A stretch of 36,790 nucleotides of DNA, taken from the NCBI RefSeq assembly GCF_900162685.1, contig NZ_LT727828.1, positions 1,397,774-1,434,563 of the forward strand. The letters are read 5' to 3'. Under the pieces are notes generated by a model. The model made no database searches, was not told where the DNA came from, and saw nothing but the letters and a program-made list of their open reading frames with translations. Every line of letters starts with the position of its first letter. Within the stretch, counting starts at the first letter, position 1. Shown here one piece after another: positions 34,558-36,790 of this stretch. The translations under genes were made by a program, and so were the position numbers. This stretch comes from Terribacillus halophilus. Lineage in GTDB: Bacteria > Bacillota > Bacilli > Bacillales > Amphibacillaceae.

Positions 34558-36774
34558 ATGCCAAAGGATAAAATTCTAACGGCCGAAGAGGTCATTCAAG
34601 AAGCAACTGGATATCTGTCGGACGAGCATGTCGCTTTTATCCGGAAAGCGTATGAGTTCGCTGAGAAAGCGCATGAAGGCCAATACCGCCGTTCTGGGGA
34701 AGCGTATATTATCCACCCAATACAAGTAGCGGGCATACTCGTTCATTTGGAATTAGATGCGGAAACAATAGCTGGCGGATTTCTGCATGATGTTGTGGAA
34801 GACACACCAGTTACTATTGAAGAACTGGAAGCCGCGTTTAATGCCGAAGTGGCAATGCTTGTCGACGGGGTTACCAAGCTAGGCAAAATCAAATATAAAT
34901 CGAAGCAAGTCCAGCAGGCAGAGAATCACCGGAAAATGTTTGTAGCAATGGCGAAGGATATGCGTGTCATTCTAATCAAACTGGCGGATCGTTTGCATAA
35001 TATGCGGACACTCAAGCATCTGTCTCCTGAAAAGCAGCGACGTATTTCTAATGAGACATTAGAGATATTCGCACCGCTGGCACATCGACTTGGTATTAGC
35101 ACGATTAAATGGGAGCTGGAGGATACTGCACTCCGCTATATGAATCCGCAGCAATATTATCGGATTGTCCATTTGATGAAGCAAAAGCGCGAGGAACGGG
35201 AAAGCTACATCGGAGACGTAATGGGCGAAATTCGCAGTCAGCTTCATGATATTCATATTGACGCAGATATATTCGGCCGGCCGAAGCATCTGTATAGTAT
35301 TTACCGTAAAATGGAACATCAGCATAAGCAGTTCAATGAAATCTATGATCTGCTGGCAGTACGTGTGATTGTGAAAAGCATTAAAGACTGTTATGCCGTG
35401 TTAGGTGTCATTCATACGTGCTGGAAACCGATGCCGGGCCGCTTTAAGGACTATATTGCGATGCCAAAGCTGAATCTTTATCAATCGCTGCATACAACTG
35501 TGATTGGACCAAAAGGCGATCCGCTTGAGGTGCAAATACGAACAGAAGAAATGCATGAAATTGCAGAATACGGAATTGCAGCGCATTGGGCATACAAAGA
35601 AGGCAAGCAGATGCAAGCCAATAATCCGAAGAAATCATTCGAAGAAAAGCTGACGTGGTTCCGTGAAATTCTTGATTTCCAAAATGAGTCGGAAAATGCG
35701 GAAGAGTTTATGGAGTCGCTCAAGCTTGATTTGTTTAGTGACATGGTATATGTATTCACGCCTAAAGGAGACGTCGTAGAGCTTCCGTCTGGCTCAGTAC
35801 CGATCGATTTTGCATACCGTGTGCATACCGAAGTGGGCAACCACACTGTCGGTGCGAAGATAAACGGAAAGATGGAGCCGCTGGAGTATAAATTAAAGAA
35901 CGGTGACATCGTGGAAATGATGACATCGAAGCATTCTTACGGCCCTTCTCAAGACTGGGTCAAGCTTGCGCAGACAACGCATGCGCGAAATAAGATTAAG
36001 CAATTCTTCAAAAAGCAGCGCCGAGAAGAGAATGTTGCAAAAGGAAAAGAGCTCGTGGAGGAAGAAGTAAAGCAGTCTGGCTTCGATCCAAAGCTCGTGT
36101 TTACAGCAGAGAACATACGCAAAGCGGTTGAAAAGTTTAATTTTACCTCAGAAGAAGATATGTACGCTGCAGTCGGATACCAAGGAATAACCGCTGCACA
36201 GATTACGACCCGTCTGACAGAAACGCTCAGACGCCAAAGCGAGAAACAAGAAGCAATAGACAAAACAATCGAAACAGTCAAGATGGCGAATGCGTCCAAA
36301 TCCGCAGCTTCGAGCCGCAAACGTGATTCGGGCGTTCGGGTAGAAGGCGTAGATAATATGCTGGTCCGCTTGTCTAAATGCTGCAATCCGGTACCTGGTG
36401 ATGAAATTATCGGCTATATAACGAAAGGCAGAGGCGTTTCTGTTCATCGTAACGACTGTCCGAATATGCAGACGGAAGAAGCACAGACACGTAAGCTGCA
36501 AGTCGACTGGGAAAACAGTGCAACAAGTGCCAAACAATATCATGTTGACTTAGAGGTTAACGCGTTTGACAGACATGGATTGATGAACGAAGTCTTGCAA
36601 GCTGTCAATGAAACGCGTACACAGATTACGGCAGTTGATGGAAAGTCTGATCGCAATAAGATCGCAACCATCCATTTGACGATACTGATTCATAATGTCG
36701 GCCATCTGCGGAAAATTGTCGAGCGGATTAAGCAGATTAAAGATATTTATACCGTAACGAGAATGCTGCAATAG
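34558..36774 (+). CDS. relA: Bifunctional (p)ppGpp synthetase/hydrolase RelA
   Basis: This ribosome-linked enzyme makes and degrades the stringent alarmone. The 738 residues show an intact HD hydrolase domain (about 25-200: RRSGEAYIIHPIQVA and GGFLHDVVEDT), the synthetase domain (about 240-350: KHLYSIYRKMEHQHKQF is its start and YDLLAVRVI), a TGS domain (about 392-453: YVFTPKGDVVELPSGSVPIDFAY), the CCNPVPGDEI zinc-finger/RIS region (about 605-640) and a C-terminal ACT domain. Because both catalytic domains look complete it is the Rel type. GAGAAGGAG precedes ATG 34558 by about ten bases. Window ends 16 bases after the gene. Confidence 0.96.
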   Translation: MPKDKILTAEEVIQEATGYLSDEHVAFIRKAYEFAEKAHEGQYRRSGEAYIIHPIQVAGILVHLELDAETIAGGFLHDVVEDTPVTIEELEAAFNAEVAMLVDGVTKLGKIKYKSKQVQQAENHRKMFVAMAKDMRVILIKLADRLHNMRTLKHLSPEKQRRISNETLEIFAPLAHRLGISTIKWELEDTALRYMNPQQYYRIVHLMKQKREERESYIGDVMGEIRSQLHDIHIDADIFGRPKHLYSIYRKMEHQHKQFNEIYDLLAVRVIVKSIKDCYAVLGVIHTCWKPMPGRFKDYIAMPKLNLYQSLHTTVIGPKGDPLEVQIRTEEMHEIAEYGIAAHWAYKEGKQMQANNPKKSFEEKLTWFREILDFQNESENAEEFMESLKLDLFSDMVYVFTPKGDVVELPSGSVPIDFAYRVHTEVGNHTVGAKINGKMEPLEYKLKNGDIVEMMTSKHSYGPSQDWVKLAQTTHARNKIKQFFKKQRREENVAKGKELVEEEVKQSGFDPKLVFTAENIRKAVEKFNFTSEEDMYAAVGYQGITAAQITTRLTETLRRQSEKQEAIDKTIETVKMANASKSAASSRKRDSGVRVEGVDNMLVRLSKCCNPVPGDEIIGYITKGRGVSVHRNDCPNMQTEEAQTRKLQVDWENSATSAKQYHVDLEVNAFDRHGLMNEVLQAVNETRTQITAVDGKSDRNKIATIHLTILIHNVGHLRKIVERIKQIKDIYTVTRMLQ

Positions 36775-36790
36775 AAGAGAGGCTGGTAAG

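Overview
The window comes from the chromosome of a spore-forming member of the Bacillaceae. The gene order mreB-mreC-mreD-minC-minD ... spoIVFA-spoIVFB ... rplU-prp-rpmA-spo0B-obg-pheB-pheA ... safA ... bofC-ruvA-ruvB ... queA-tgt-yajC ... spoVB-comN-secDF ... recJ-apt-relA matches the Bacillus subtilis relA-to-mreB region. The ribosome binding sites are strong, many starts are TTG or GTG, and sporulation genes are abundant. An RNase E/G gene between spoIVFB and rplU, absent from B. subtilis, fits several other Bacillaceae genera. The genus cannot be fixed from sequence reading alone.

Positions 1-about 5060 are one end of a mobile element that looks visibly AT-richer than the rest. It is inserted in radC, the gene normally just upstream of mreB. 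Only the last 75 or so codons of radC remain in the window (5062-5289). A large serine recombinase (3506-4960, minus strand) reads away from this junction. The cargo visible here is a truncated gene at the left edge that may be the start of a Shedu-type (DUF4263) defence protein, an orphan HicB-like antitoxin, a solitary HNH endonuclease resembling restriction enzymes, a DNA-binding protein built from two winged-helix repeats, and a 39-codon gene with its own terminator. Palindromes and a repeated AAGTGT/ACACTT motif crowd the non-coding stretches around the recombinase.

Positions 5300-9540 hold the cell-shape and division genes mreBCD-minCD. Two genes absent from this place in B. subtilis follow: a TRIC-type channel (9613-10218) and a SAM methyltransferase with an upstream small ORF (10269-11115). 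Next come spoIVFA-spoIVFB (pro-sigmaK processing), an RNase E/G homologue lacking its usual zinc-link cysteines, and the L21 leader with rplU-prp-rpmA. In that last group Prp is expected to cut the N-terminal extension seen on L27. They are followed by spo0B-obgE (phosphorelay and ribosome-associated GTPase) and pheB-pheA (phenylalanine synthesis).

Positions 18718-25490 carry safA, with ten 16-residue repeats, a small unknown gene, bofC (checkpoint on SpoIVB signalling to the SpoIVFA/FB complex), ruvAB with a LexA-like box, a DUF2905 membrane protein, queA-tgt (queuosine) and yajC (Sec accessory). Positions 25489-36774 hold a TIGR04086 membrane protein, a DUF421 protein, spoVB behind a good sigmaE promoter, comN, secDF, a LapA-type membrane protein, recJ, apt and relA. 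No tRNA, rRNA, insertion sequence or CRISPR array was seen.

The chromosomal part is conventional. The radC-integrated element is the most promising place for an undescribed system. Its RNase E/G, methyltransferase-leader and safA-repeat oddities are secondary leads.
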